Assembly: GCA_001779205.1 (NCBI GenBank) | Contig: MFJM01000012.1 | Location: 7,294-49,837, forward strand | Length of the DNA stretch: 42,544 nt | Source of the DNA: Candidatus Gottesmanbacteria bacterium RIFCSPHIGHO2_02_FULL_39_14 | GTDB lineage: Bacteria > Patescibacteriota > Microgenomatia > 2-02-FULL-39-11 | Direction of reading: 5' to 3' | Part shown: piece by piece, positions 1 to 6,390 of the stretch | Position numbering within the stretch: position 1 is the first letter of the stretch | Layout of the letters: each line of letters begins with the position of its first letter | The notes under the pieces: generated by a model | Database searches by the model: none | What the model saw: only the letters and a program-made list of their open reading frames with translations | Told to the model about the DNA's origin: nothing | Made by a program: the position numbers and the translations under genes

Positions 1-1222
1 CAACATTTACCCATTTTCTTTGATTATACAGGTAATTAGAGAGTCTTTTGACCTTTATTAATTTTTTTCTGATCCTTTTTAATGACCTAATAAAATCGGC
101 GGAATTAAAATCGAATAGCAAATCTTTAGCATTCAATTTAACTTTAATCAATCCTTCCCGGAAATCTGGACTTTGGAAATATCCGGATAAATTACGCGAC
201 AGTAGAAACGGTTTTTTATACGATAAAGCAAATGATAACGGCCCCGAAGAGGAAATAAACAGCCGATAAGGCAAGATAACCAGATCAGAGGCGACAAAAT
301 AAGTACCAATATCCTTTTCAGGCAAAAAACCTGTTAATTTTATTTCCGGTGTCACGGCGACTTTTTCGAGAATTTTCTGGGTAAACTTCCTATAATACCT
401 ATCCTGATGGTGAATATTACTGACTCCTCCGGCCATAATAAGATGGATTTTTCTTTTTCTAAAAGGCAAACCGGTGATAAATTTTTGGAAAATATCTACA
501 ATCAGGTCGCTACCTTTATACCAATTGATAAATCCGAAATTCAATATGACGAAAGATTTATTATCTATTTCTAATTTTTTTCTGGCAGAAGTTTTAGATA
601 TATGAGATGTCCGGGAATCAACCCCGTGAGGAATAAAACTGGCTTTGTCTGACCGGTAATATGAATTAATAAGATCAGCGAAATATTTTTCCAAAACTAT
701 AACTTTGGTAGATAGTGAAATAATTGCCCAATAAAATAATTTGATACCGATATTAAGTAATCTGCTGGTTAAACTTTTTTTTTCTAGCCCCAGTTGGGGG
801 GAAAGCTTCATGAAATCAACGGCAATTCCATGCATTACTATGGTTATATCTTTTCTTAAAATTTTAAGGAATAAAAGATAAAAAGGCCATAAAGCCAAAA
901 TCAGAGGATTTCGTCCAAAGAAGCCCCATTCAAGTTCTATTAATATTTTTTGATATGATTTATTTATTAATACTTCACGAATGAGCGGTATATAGGTCAA
1001 GATATTGTTCCTGCTCCACACCCGAGACACCTTGACATTTTTACTTTTCCAGTCCTTCCCTTGTGGAATCCGGTCGGCTAACACCAATACTTTTAAATTT
1101 TTCTTCTTGTTAATTAAAGACTCAATTGTATTTTTAGCAAAAGAAGCCAGGGCACTATATTGATTATCATAAATACCTCTTTTCGACGGAAATGGAGAGA
1201 TGAGTAACAGTTTTTCGGGCAT
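1..1222 (-). CDS. GT4-type (GT-B) glycosyltransferase, 3' end outside window
   Basis: The minus strand is open from the ATG at 1222 to the left edge (407 codons) and is truncated only by the window. The N-terminus MPEKLLLISPFPSKRG and the later segments NFGFINWYKGSDL, LIMAGG, LTGFLPEKDIGTYFVASD and SSSGPLSFALSYKKP follow the layout of the C-terminal nucleotide-sugar-binding domain of GT4 enzymes. Such enzymes transfer a sugar from a nucleotide donor to a glycan or lipid on the cytoplasmic face of the membrane. It starts 16 nt after the GT2 gene and is probably co-transcribed with it, suggesting a surface-glycan cluster. The sugar and acceptor cannot be told from the sequence. Confidence 0.85.
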   Translation of the reverse strand, partial: MPEKLLLISPFPSKRGIYDNQYSALASFAKNTIESLINKKKNLKVLVLADRIPQGKDWKSKNVKVSRVWSRNNILTYIPLIREVLINKSYQKILIELEWGFFGRNPLILALWPFYLLFLKILRKDITIVMHGIAVDFMKLSPQLGLEKKSLTSRLLNIGIKLFYWAIISLSTKVIVLEKYFADLINSYYRSDKASFIPHGVDSRTSHISKTSARKKLEIDNKSFVILNFGFINWYKGSDLIVDIFQKFITGLPFRKRKIHLIMAGGVSNIHHQDRYYRKFTQKILEKVAVTPEIKLTGFLPEKDIGTYFVASDLVILPYRLFISSSGPLSFALSYKKPFLLSRNLSGYFQSPDFREGLIKVKLNAKDLLFDFNSADFIRSLKRIRKKLIKVKRLSNYLYNQRKWVNV

Positions 1223-1238
1223 GATTTTTAAATATTAA

Positions 1239-2027
1239 TTATAAGATAGAATAAGATACTGAAGGAATCTTAGGAACTGAGGCGGTGGAATAATTCCTGA
1301 AAGTCCAGTTATGCCTTATGGAAATCATTTCCTTGACTGATCTCATAATATCCCTTAACAGTTTGACTTTGCTCCCTAATTCCTGGTGAGACCAGACTAC
1401 CGGTATCTCGAAGTTTGTAAAACCCAATTTTTTAGCCAGAAAAATAACCTCCATGTCAAATCCCCAGCGGTCAACAGTCAATTGGGGAAAAACTTCACGA
1501 ATGAGCTTTTTGGAAAAAATTTTAAAACCCCCCTGGTAATCCCAGGCGAAAACTCCAAGAACTAAAGAGGCTATAAAACTATGACTGTAACCGACTATTT
1601 TTCTGATAAAACTTCTGGGAATAAGAGCTTGAGAACCAGGCTTTTTTTTACTGCCAAAAATAAGGTCATAATTTTCTCTTATTAATGGCAGAGCTTTATT
1701 CAGATTAGATATGGGAATCGACATGTCAGCATCCGTATATAAAACATAATCGCTTCGGGAGATAAGTGTGGCAAACCTGATAGCGTGACCCCTGCCTTTA
1801 TTTGGTTGATAGGTTATCAGCTTGACTTGGCAATTAAGATTTTTGGACAACCTTTTTTTGTGACGGATTATTTTAGCAACTGTCTTATCTGTTGAGCCAT
1901 CGTCTACAAAAATTAGAGTGTCCAGTTTTAAACCACTAAACTCAAATCCTTTCTCAAGGATTTGAAGTGTTCTATCAATTCTGCCATCCTCGTTATAAAG
2001 AGGAATGACGATAGACAGTGTTTTCAT
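1239..2027 (-). CDS. GT2 glycosyltransferase, dolichol/polyprenyl-phosphate glycosyltransferase-like
   Basis: A 262-residue GT-A enzyme. It shows the start SIVIPLYNEDGRI, the nucleotide-binding VDDGSTD, the metal-binding YTDADMSIP, and the acceptor-side GGFKIFSK and RWGFDMEVIFLAKKLGF, which are typical of the DPM1/ALG5 branch. These enzymes load a hexose onto a polyprenyl phosphate at the inner membrane face. No membrane segment follows the catalytic domain, so it is the short soluble form. It sits between a small membrane protein (3 nt upstream) and the GT4 gene, in one unit behind the promoter at 2348-2376. Family call is firm; mannose versus glucose is not decidable. Confidence 0.88.
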   Translation of the reverse strand: MKTLSIVIPLYNEDGRIDRTLQILEKGFEFSGLKLDTLIFVDDGSTDKTVAKIIRHKKRLSKNLNCQVKLITYQPNKGRGHAIRFATLISRSDYVLYTDADMSIPISNLNKALPLIRENYDLIFGSKKKPGSQALIPRSFIRKIVGYSHSFIASLVLGVFAWDYQGGFKIFSKKLIREVFPQLTVDRWGFDMEVIFLAKKLGFTNFEIPVVWSHQELGSKVKLLRDIMRSVKEMISIRHNWTFRNYSTASVPKIPSVSYSIL

Positions 2028-2030
2028 ACT

Positions 2031-2270
2031 TTACTTGGTCTCAGTGACGGTATAACCCATCTGGGCCATACAATCTTTGTAAGCAGCCATGTTGGGGGTA
2101 GTTGATTTGGTATTGTCTTCCGGATAGGAGTATTCCTCATAACCGGCTTTAATACATTCCCCCATGGCATGCTGTCTTAAAAATTTGTTAGACTGAATAA
2201 AAGCAACTACGACTAAAGCAATAGCGCTGACAGCTACAAATACTGCTGCCATATTTTTTTGAGCTTCCAT
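2031..2270 (-). CDS. small single-pass membrane protein, unknown
   Basis: 79 residues. After a short polar start (MEAQKN) there is one hydrophobic helix at about residues 7-26, followed by a polar, Tyr/Thr-rich part with two cysteines (about residues 39 and 67) that could form a disulfide if outside the cell. The ATG is preceded by a good ribosome-binding site (aaaggtggtgataattt). It is first in the operon with the two glycosyltransferases. I do not recognise the family. Its leader carries a terminator-like hairpin, so its expression may be attenuated. Confidence 0.65.
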   Translation of the reverse strand: MEAQKNMAAVFVAVSAIALVVVAFIQSNKFLRQHAMGECIKAGYEEYSYPEDNTKSTTPNMAAYKDCMAQMGYTVTETK

Positions 2271-2288
2271 AAATTATCACCACCTTTC

Positions 2289-2333
2289 AAAAAACCCTTT
2301 CCTTACTCTTAATAAATAGAGCGTCAGAAAGGG
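2289..2333 (-). terminator. leader hairpin plus T-run, possible attenuator
   Basis: On the minus strand, CCCTTTC (complement of 2327-2333) can pair with GAAAGGG (complement of 2295-2301). The inner part adds a CTCT/AGAG pairing, and six T residues follow at once (2294-2289). It lies between the promoter and the ATG at 2270, so it looks like a leader attenuator or weak terminator rather than the end of a gene. Confidence 0.5.
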
Positions 2334-2347
2334 CAGTTAAACGTTAT

Positions 2348-2376
2348 ATTTTAATAAATTAACCTATAGTTGTCAA
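2348..2376 (-). promoter_or_regulatory. sigma70-type promoter for the glycosyltransferase operon
   Basis: Read on the minus strand: TTGACA (2376-2371), a 17-nt spacer, then TAAAAT (2353-2348). This is a near-consensus promoter directed at the gene starting at 2270. Confidence 0.75.
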
Positions 2377-2433
2377 TCCTATAGTGTTGGCTGGCTATTC
2401 CTTTTCTCAAAATAAGAAAACGAACAGACATAC

Positions 2434-2478
2434 AAGTATGGTATACTTTTGACAAACTTTGACAAACTTTGCTATATT
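2434..2478 (+). promoter_or_regulatory. promoter and likely operator of the RHH/RelE-like pair
   Basis: TTGACA at 2449-2454 is spaced 18 nt from TATATT at 2473-2478, only 7 nt before the ATG at 2486, so the mRNA is probably leaderless. A perfect inverted repeat AAGTAT-GGT-ATACTT (2434-2448) and a tandem 10-nt direct repeat gacaaacttt (2451-2460, 2461-2470) overlap it. These are plausible binding sites for the RHH protein, in line with the usual autoregulation of such pairs. Confidence 0.6.
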
Positions 2479-2485
2479 TATACAT

Positions 2486-2773
2486 ATGAGTACAGTGAAT
2501 ATCTCTATCCCTCAAGAACAGCTTAATTTTATCGATAAACTTGTTAACAATTATGGTTTTGCCAACCGCAGTGAATTTATCAGAGCTCTGATCCGTTTAT
2601 TGGCGTTTAAACCTGAACTAATTAATCAAACTGCTCTTTTCCCCTTCTCCGTTCCATCTTCAAGGTCAAGGGTAAAAATTATCGCTGATTTCAGAAAATC
2701 AGGAAAATATTCCAAATCTTTTATAAAAGATTTGGAAGAAGGCTTAAAAACAAGCGACTTTTTTACGGATTAA
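2486..2773 (+). CDS. ribbon-helix-helix antitoxin/regulator (CopG/ParD-like)
   Basis: 95 residues. The N-terminal part STVNISIPQEQLNFIDKLVN followed by YGFANRSEFIRALIRLLA is a classical beta strand, helix, helix RHH unit (residues about 3-45) that binds DNA as a dimer. The C-terminal half is polar and would wrap the toxin. I chose the ATG at 2486 over an in-frame upstream codon at 2459 because the RHH strand begins right after it and the -10 box lies just upstream. The next gene follows after one nucleotide. This order is typical of type II antitoxin-toxin pairs. A stand-alone regulator is possible but less likely. Confidence 0.8.
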   Translation: MSTVNISIPQEQLNFIDKLVNNYGFANRSEFIRALIRLLAFKPELINQTALFPFSVPSSRSRVKIIADFRKSGKYSKSFIKDLEEGLKTSDFFTD

Positions 2774-2774
2774 A

Positions 2775-3029
2775 GTGATTACTATCTTGCCTCTAAATGA
2801 TCCACTCAAAAAGAAACTGCAAAAACACTCATTAAAGAAAAAATTCGATAAAAAATTAACATATTTATCCTCAAACCCGACACATCCAGGATTGCATGTT
2901 GAACTTCTCGAGCCTAAAAATTATGGTGTTTACAGTTTCCGCATTGACCGGAAATTCCAGGCATTATTTATTTTCAGACCAGATCTATCGGCAATCGAAA
3001 TTCTGAATATTACAATTCACTATCAATAA
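2775..3029 (+). CDS. RelE/ParE-superfamily toxin-like protein
   Basis: 84 residues starting with GTG, one nucleotide after the antitoxin stop. The layout fits a RelE/YafQ-like mRNA interferase fold: an N-terminal basic helix (DPLKKKLQKHSLKKKFDKKL), then HPGLHVELLEPKNYGVYSFRID and RKFQALFIF, ending in LNITIHYQ. The GVYSFRIDRKFQALF strands are the usual core. The terminal HY pair resembles the C-terminal catalytic region of many RelE proteins. It would cleave ribosome-bound mRNA unless bound by the RHH partner. The exact subfamily is not clear. Confidence 0.7.
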   Translation: MITILPLNDPLKKKLQKHSLKKKFDKKLTYLSSNPTHPGLHVELLEPKNYGVYSFRIDRKFQALFIFRPDLSAIEILNITIHYQ

Positions 3030-3033
3030 CTTT

Positions 3034-3109
3034 TCAAGGTGCGAATAGTCCTTTTAAATGTCAAAGCCTTTGGCTTTGGCACTTAAAAGGTACCAGAAAT
3101 GCAGAAAAA
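3034..3109 (+). repeat. intergenic stem-loop repeat, copy 1
   Basis: The block tcaaggtgcgaa ... ccttttaaatgtcaaa ... ttggcacttaaaagg ... taccagaaatgcagaaaaa recurs at 3684-3810. CCTTTTAA and TTAAAAGG form the ends of a hairpin with AAAGCC-TTT-GGCTTT at its centre. No T-run follows, so it is not an obvious terminator. It lies between the toxin gene and the next plus-strand gene. Confidence 0.65.
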
Positions 3110-3141
3110 TTAATTATGAGATCTTATGCTAGACTGGACTT

Positions 3142-3582
3142 ATGAGGATAGAAATCGACCAGTCGGGGAAAGTAGAAGCTACGGCAATAAAAACTGTTAT
3201 TGCCGATTCCAAAGGACACTATATTACATTTTCCGCTGTAGATAAACAATCACTGCAACATATATATAGATTAGCGAATAGACCCCGAATGTTTGTTTAT
3301 GAAGTATTTTCTGTTCTAGTAGCAATTATAATTAAACAGACATATTCTCCGGAAAATTCATACACTATTGATACTGAATATCTTCATCAAGACGATCTGA
3401 TTATTAACTTAATCCTTCAATATCTGAAGAAAATGAAAATTTATCCTGATAAAGATTACGTTTCCATTTCTCAAATCGGTAAAAAATCAGAAGCACACAA
3501 ACTGGCATATTTAAAATATAAAACGCGAGGTCACCCAAAAAAGATAAAAATAGATAAAATACTAAAAATTCTACTCCAATAA
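3142..3582 (+). CDS. hypothetical protein, possible RNase H-like fold
   Basis: 146 residues. The N-terminus MRIEIDQSGKVEATAIKTVIADSKG has an Asp on the first strand, followed by a glycine and then alternating strands and helices, ending in YVSISQIGKKSEAHKLAYLKYKTRG. This arrangement resembles small RNase H-fold proteins, but the remaining acidic residues are not clear enough to claim a nuclease. It has a -10-like TATGCT at 3125-3130, 11 nt before the ATG, so a very short leader is likely. It follows the toxin pair on the same strand after the repeat. Function unknown. Confidence 0.5.
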   Translation: MRIEIDQSGKVEATAIKTVIADSKGHYITFSAVDKQSLQHIYRLANRPRMFVYEVFSVLVAIIIKQTYSPENSYTIDTEYLHQDDLIINLILQYLKKMKIYPDKDYVSISQIGKKSEAHKLAYLKYKTRGHPKKIKIDKILKILLQ

Positions 3583-3652
3583 AAATGGATCGAGTTATGG
3601 TGAATGCTTAAGCGCCGAATGATTACGACGGTGCGGCATCCAACCCGATCCA
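3581..3652 (-). terminator. large hairpin with T-run on the minus strand
   Basis: TGGATCG (3586-3592) pairs with CGATCCA (3646-3652). An inner hairpin gcgccg/cggtgc is also possible. On the minus strand the stem is followed by TTTTT (complement of 3581-3585), so this reads as a terminator for a minus-strand transcript coming through the structured block. Confidence 0.5.
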
Positions 3653-3683
3653 CTCATTAGTGTACTTCAATCATATTCAGTTG

Positions 3684-3810
3684 TCAAGGTGCGAAACCCC
3701 TTTTAAATGTCAAACGAATCGGTTGTAAGTTGTAGGTTATAAGTTGTAAGTTACTGCCTACAAACTTCTAATAGGTTTGGCATTTAAAAGGTACCAGAAA
3801 TGCAGAAAAA
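3684..3810 (+). repeat. intergenic stem-loop repeat, copy 2 with enlarged loop
   Basis: Same ends as the copy at 3034-3109: tcaaggtgcgaa, ccttttaaatgtcaaa, ttggcatttaaaagg, taccagaaatgcagaaaaa. The hairpin loop is about 60 nt here and holds short tandem gttgtaagtt-like units. The last 13 bases of the unit (accagaaatgcag, 3793-3805) occur a third time in inverted orientation at 5875-5887, so this motif frames the GC-rich block. Confidence 0.6.
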
Positions 3811-4146
3811 ATTAGTTGAGGACTCGAAACGAGCCAGCGAATCACCGCGGAGCGGTGAAAACTGACAGGTAGAGCCTGTATACTAATTTTTTCTTTGTAC
3901 CTTTGGCAGATGTGAGCTTCCTGCTCACTTTGACTTTTGACCCCATTGGTCATAAGTCCAAGCTCTCTGCGGAGCTTTTTGCAGATGTCAACCATAAGGC
4001 TGACTTTAGAACAGAGCCAACTGCATGTGGCTATTTTTTTCCTACCCGATGGGCGAGGTCCGTCTCACGCAAAACGCGTGTATTACGGCGGACCCCGTCC
4101 AAACGAGCAGAGATTACCGCTCATAGCCACCTCCTTTTTCAGGTGG
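3807..4146. ncRNA. candidate structured RNA (chain of hairpins), strand uncertain
   Basis: Dense complementary pairs occur with no convincing coding frame. AAAAAATTAGT (about 3806-3816) and ACTAATTTTTT (about 3881-3891) enclose three hairpins (ctcg-aaa-cgag, caccgc-gga-gcggtg, acagg-tagag-cctgt). Then come GTGAGC/GCTCAC (3912-3928), TTGACT..GACC/GGTC..AGTC (3930-3958) and AAGCTC/GAGCTT (3960-3977). Finally there is a three-way junction: GTGGCTAT (4027-4034) with ATAGCCAC (4123-4130) encloses GGTCCG/CGGACC with an inner CACGC/GCGTG and a GAGC/GCTC hairpin. CCACCT/AGGTGG (4127-4146) is an alternative pairing. I know no family with this layout. The terminator at 3581-3652 favours the minus strand. 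Confidence 0.4.
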
Positions 4147-4166
4147 GGGTGGTGATTGAGAGCGGG

Positions 4167-5447
4167 TTACGGATCGACGACTTCGCAAGGCCTCAGACGA
4201 GCTGCCTCCCCTCCACCAGAAAATCCGGGGGGGAAAGAGGTCTTGGGGTCGCTCTGGCCAGGGCGCAGTTCTCCAGGTTCAGCCCGATAGCCATCCTGCC
4301 AGCAGGAAGAGGTATTCGTAATACTAAAGAACGTGCCAGCCGTGAATGGCCGGACGTCCCAACAATTCTCTTCGTCGCTACAGGGGGTAACACTGGCGTT
4401 GGACAGGTGGAAAGTCGCCACGACCTCGTCAACTGTGGTCCATCCAGACGTAAAGGTGGCTGGATCGGGAGTAGGCATTCCGTTTTGGCACGGCCTGATG
4501 ACGATCTCTTCGACCAGGATGTTTTGGCTATTGGGGGGTACGCTGATTTTAGGTGCGTCCTCTTCCTGCTCGTACCCTGGTCGAACCTCGCCTCCTATCC
4601 ACCGGTATCCGTCCATCCAGCAATTGGTCGGATTACTCGCATTGAAGGGCACACCTTTCACTTTGGAGCGAAAGATAAAACAGTGCCCCTCGCCGCAAGC
4701 CCAGAGCTCGGCATTTTCCAGGTCAACCGAGAACATCAGGGCGGCCTCCTCGCCGGAGGTGGGGAACCCTTCGATCGAAGACTCTATCTCCTGGTCCAAA
4801 GCCAGAGGGCCAGGCGTCGGCGCAGCTGCCGCAGCAGAGCAGGATCGAATCGTTACCCCACTGTCAACCAGGATTTCCTCGCTGTGGGGCGGAATTCCGC
4901 TCAGTTCAGGCCGATTGTAGTTTCCAGGCCGGAGTTCACCTGCGTTGTGGCGGAATCCCTCTAGCCAACAATCCAGCGGGTTCGAGATGGTGAAGGGAGA
5001 AATCTTTACTTCCCAACACTCGGGTTCAACCCCTCCCTGCCCATCGGGGCAAGGCTGGATATCACCTTCGCGAACTCCAACCAGTTTGAAGGCTCTGATG
5101 ACCTCACTGGCCGTTGCGGGAAAGCCTGTGTAAACGACCTGGGTTTCAGCGAGCGGCATCGGGGTTCCTTCGGCAGGAACCTCATCGGTCACGATTACGG
5201 TCTGGACGACTTCCTGGGTTTCAATCACGATCTCCTTCCCACCAGGAACCTCGACCGTCTTGATAACTTCTTGCGTTACGATCACTGTCCGCTCAGGACC
5301 TGGAACATTGACCGTCTTGGTCGGTCCCAGAATCCAGAGGGCGAAAAGCAAACCAAGGACGATCAGCCCGAGGAGAATCAATCCGCCTCTGCGAACCCAC
5401 GGTCTTTGAAAAAAATTCTGCTGTTGTGCAACAGGGGGAGTAGTCAT
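4167..5447 (-). CDS. membrane-anchored three-repeat Cys/Trp protein, probably horizontally acquired
   Basis: 426 residues, much richer in GC than its neighbours. A cytoplasmic N-terminus is followed by one membrane helix (about residues 19-41) and a Val/Thr stalk with units such as TVIVTQEVIKTVEVPG and VVQTVIVTDEV, a style common in Chloroflexota surface proteins. Three outside repeats of about 100 residues then follow. Each has a CWEV/CFIF/CWDV-like strand, a phrase like NPLDCWLEGFRHNAGELRPG, and a closing IRPCQ-like Cys. The conserved Cys pairs suggest disulfides. The ATG at 5447 has a strong RBS (ctggaggtgtgag). The function is unknown; adhesion or ligand binding outside the cell is an inference. 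A contig misjoin cannot be excluded. Confidence 0.75.
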   Translation of the reverse strand: MTTPPVAQQQNFFQRPWVRRGGLILLGLIVLGLLFALWILGPTKTVNVPGPERTVIVTQEVIKTVEVPGGKEIVIETQEVVQTVIVTDEVPAEGTPMPLAETQVVYTGFPATASEVIRAFKLVGVREGDIQPCPDGQGGVEPECWEVKISPFTISNPLDCWLEGFRHNAGELRPGNYNRPELSGIPPHSEEILVDSGVTIRSCSAAAAAPTPGPLALDQEIESSIEGFPTSGEEAALMFSVDLENAELWACGEGHCFIFRSKVKGVPFNASNPTNCWMDGYRWIGGEVRPGYEQEEDAPKISVPPNSQNILVEEIVIRPCQNGMPTPDPATFTSGWTTVDEVVATFHLSNASVTPCSDEENCWDVRPFTAGTFFSITNTSSCWQDGYRAEPGELRPGQSDPKTSFPPGFSGGGEAARLRPCEVVDP

Positions 5448-5470
5448 CTCACACCTCCAGTGGAGATTTC

Positions 5471-5716
5471 TTATCTTGATAGTTCGGATTCTCCAAAGCT
5501 CTCCAGAAGCTTTAGAACATCTTGCTTATCCAGATCCGGCTTATAGGTGAGTGCATAAAAAAGCCACTCGCCGCTGCCCGAAACCCTGCCTTTCTCAGGG
5601 CCGCCTTTTTTAAGGCTAATTGATCCAGATACCGGAGAAGCTGCGATTAAGAATTTTCCGACTACTTCACCTCGGAGGTGTATTTTTTTAATCGCAAATT
5701 TTCCGGTACCTAAAGA
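5471..5716 (-). pseudogene. start-less C-terminal gene fragment upstream of the GC-rich gene
   Basis: The minus strand is open from 5716 to the TAA at 5471-5473 (81 sense codons) and reads like real protein: AIKKIHLRGEVVGKFLIAAS, SGSISLKKGGPEKG, GSGEWLFYALTYKPDLDKQD, then VLKLLESFGESELSR. No ATG, GTG or TTG occurs in it, and a TGA lies directly upstream (5717-5719). It therefore looks like the 3' remainder of a larger gene cut at about 5716, next to a GGTACC and one arm of an inverted repeat. It ends 23 nt before the following gene and probably came with it. Family not recognised. Confidence 0.5.
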
Positions 5717-6036
5717 TCAACGCCTGTGAGAAAGGAAATTTTGTTTTAGGTACAAAAGAATATATTTGTCCTCCTACGCTCAAATTCGCCTCGTGGTTTA
5801 CATCCACGCAGTCGAATGTTCGCTTCGGAAGGACAGTTGCGAGTAATCTGATCCTTCAGATCAGAAACTCGCTACTGCATTTCTGGTTGTTAAAGAGCAA
5901 TCAATCAATAAGCATTGCAGTCGCGAATTTGACTGTTTAGCTTGTTTGATTGTGCCTGAATTTTTATATCCAGGATAAAATACTTTGACTTCACTAAGTA
6001 CTTAACTCTGAATATAAGGAATGTTATGATTAATTT
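5706..6036. other. hairpin-rich stretch without a complete gene, with boxA-like motif
   Basis: No complete gene is visible. GTACCTAAA (5706-5714) pairs with TTTAGGTAC (5745-5753). TGTCCT (5767-5772) and AGGACA (5830-5835) enclose ATTCG/CGAAT and CGTGG/CCACG (5792-5808). GCGAGT..TCTGATC and GATCAGA..ACTCGC form a long hairpin (5839-5872). On the minus strand TGCTCTTTAACA (5899-5888) matches the rRNA-leader boxA core as I recall it from gammaproteobacteria. The part after 5900 shows only the promoter of the gene at 6037. Confidence 0.45.
6002..6030 (+). promoter_or_regulatory. promoter of the 6037 toxin-like operon, leaderless
   Basis: TTAACT at 6002-6007, a 17-nt spacer, then an extended -10 (TGT-TATGAT, hexamer at 6025-6030). 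The ATG at 6037 lies where transcription would start, so translation is probably leaderless. Confidence 0.6.
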
Positions 6037-6390
6037 ATGATCCTAAAAGTAGATGATTATCAAAAAATTCCCGTAATACTTTCAAAAAATACCTGGTATA
6101 AAAAACTATTGGATCCAATTTTTGGACATCCTGAAGTTAAACCGTTCCTTCCTGAAATAAAAGAAACAATAATCAATCCTCAATATATCTTCCGAAGTAT
6201 TAGAGATCCAAGATCAAAGTTATTTATTACCGTAATTAAAACCGAAAAATTCGCTTCTTATTTCCTGGTCGTTGTGATAAAATATGTAAAAGATGATGAT
6301 TCCACTACTGGATATATTTCAACAGTGATGATCAATCGCAAATTACCAAAATATAGTACTAAATTATGGGAAAGAAAAATTTTAACCTAA
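6037..6390 (+). CDS. putative small nuclease toxin (PBECR/RelE-like)
   Basis: 117 residues. The segment HPEVKPFLPEIKETIINPQY followed by IFRSIRDPRSKLFITVIK and FLVVVIKYV resembles the phage barnase-EndoU-ColicinE5-RelE-like (PBECR) nuclease group, in which a helix with His/Glu precedes strands carrying Arg and Lys. Such proteins are usually toxins. The gene starts at the predicted transcription start. Its last 25 nt overlap the DUF2283 gene in another frame, and DUF2283 proteins are often found beside small toxins. The family call rests on pattern only; the active site cannot be assigned with certainty. Confidence 0.5.
   Translation: MILKVDDYQKIPVILSKNTWYKKLLDPIFGHPEVKPFLPEIKETIINPQYIFRSIRDPRSKLFITVIKTEKFASYFLVVVIKYVKDDDSTTGYISTVMINRKLPKYSTKLWERKILT

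Noticed and set aside
3034-3110. Group II intron 5' end (GTGCG) in the repeat units.
   Set aside because: No domain V-like hairpin, no reverse transcriptase and no 3' end found nearby; GTGCG alone is too short.
3586-3652. Integron attC site, because of the long imperfect hairpin.
   Set aside because: The required RYYYAAC/GTTRRRY core pair is not in the right places, and there is a T-run fitting a terminator.
3768-3995. A 75-residue minus-strand frame in the structured block.
   Set aside because: It spans several perfect hairpins and one repeat unit, and has no RBS; better explained as part of the structured RNA.
3903-4964. Long open frames on the plus strand across the GC-rich gene (353 and 195 residues).
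   Set aside because: They are Arg/Ser/Pro-rich with no fold-like pattern, while the opposite strand has an RBS, a membrane helix and three internal repeats. High GC lengthens chance frames.
5888-5899. A partial rRNA operon, suggested by the boxA-like motif.
   Set aside because: No 16S, 23S or 5S sequence follows on either strand; only the 12-nt motif and hairpins are present.
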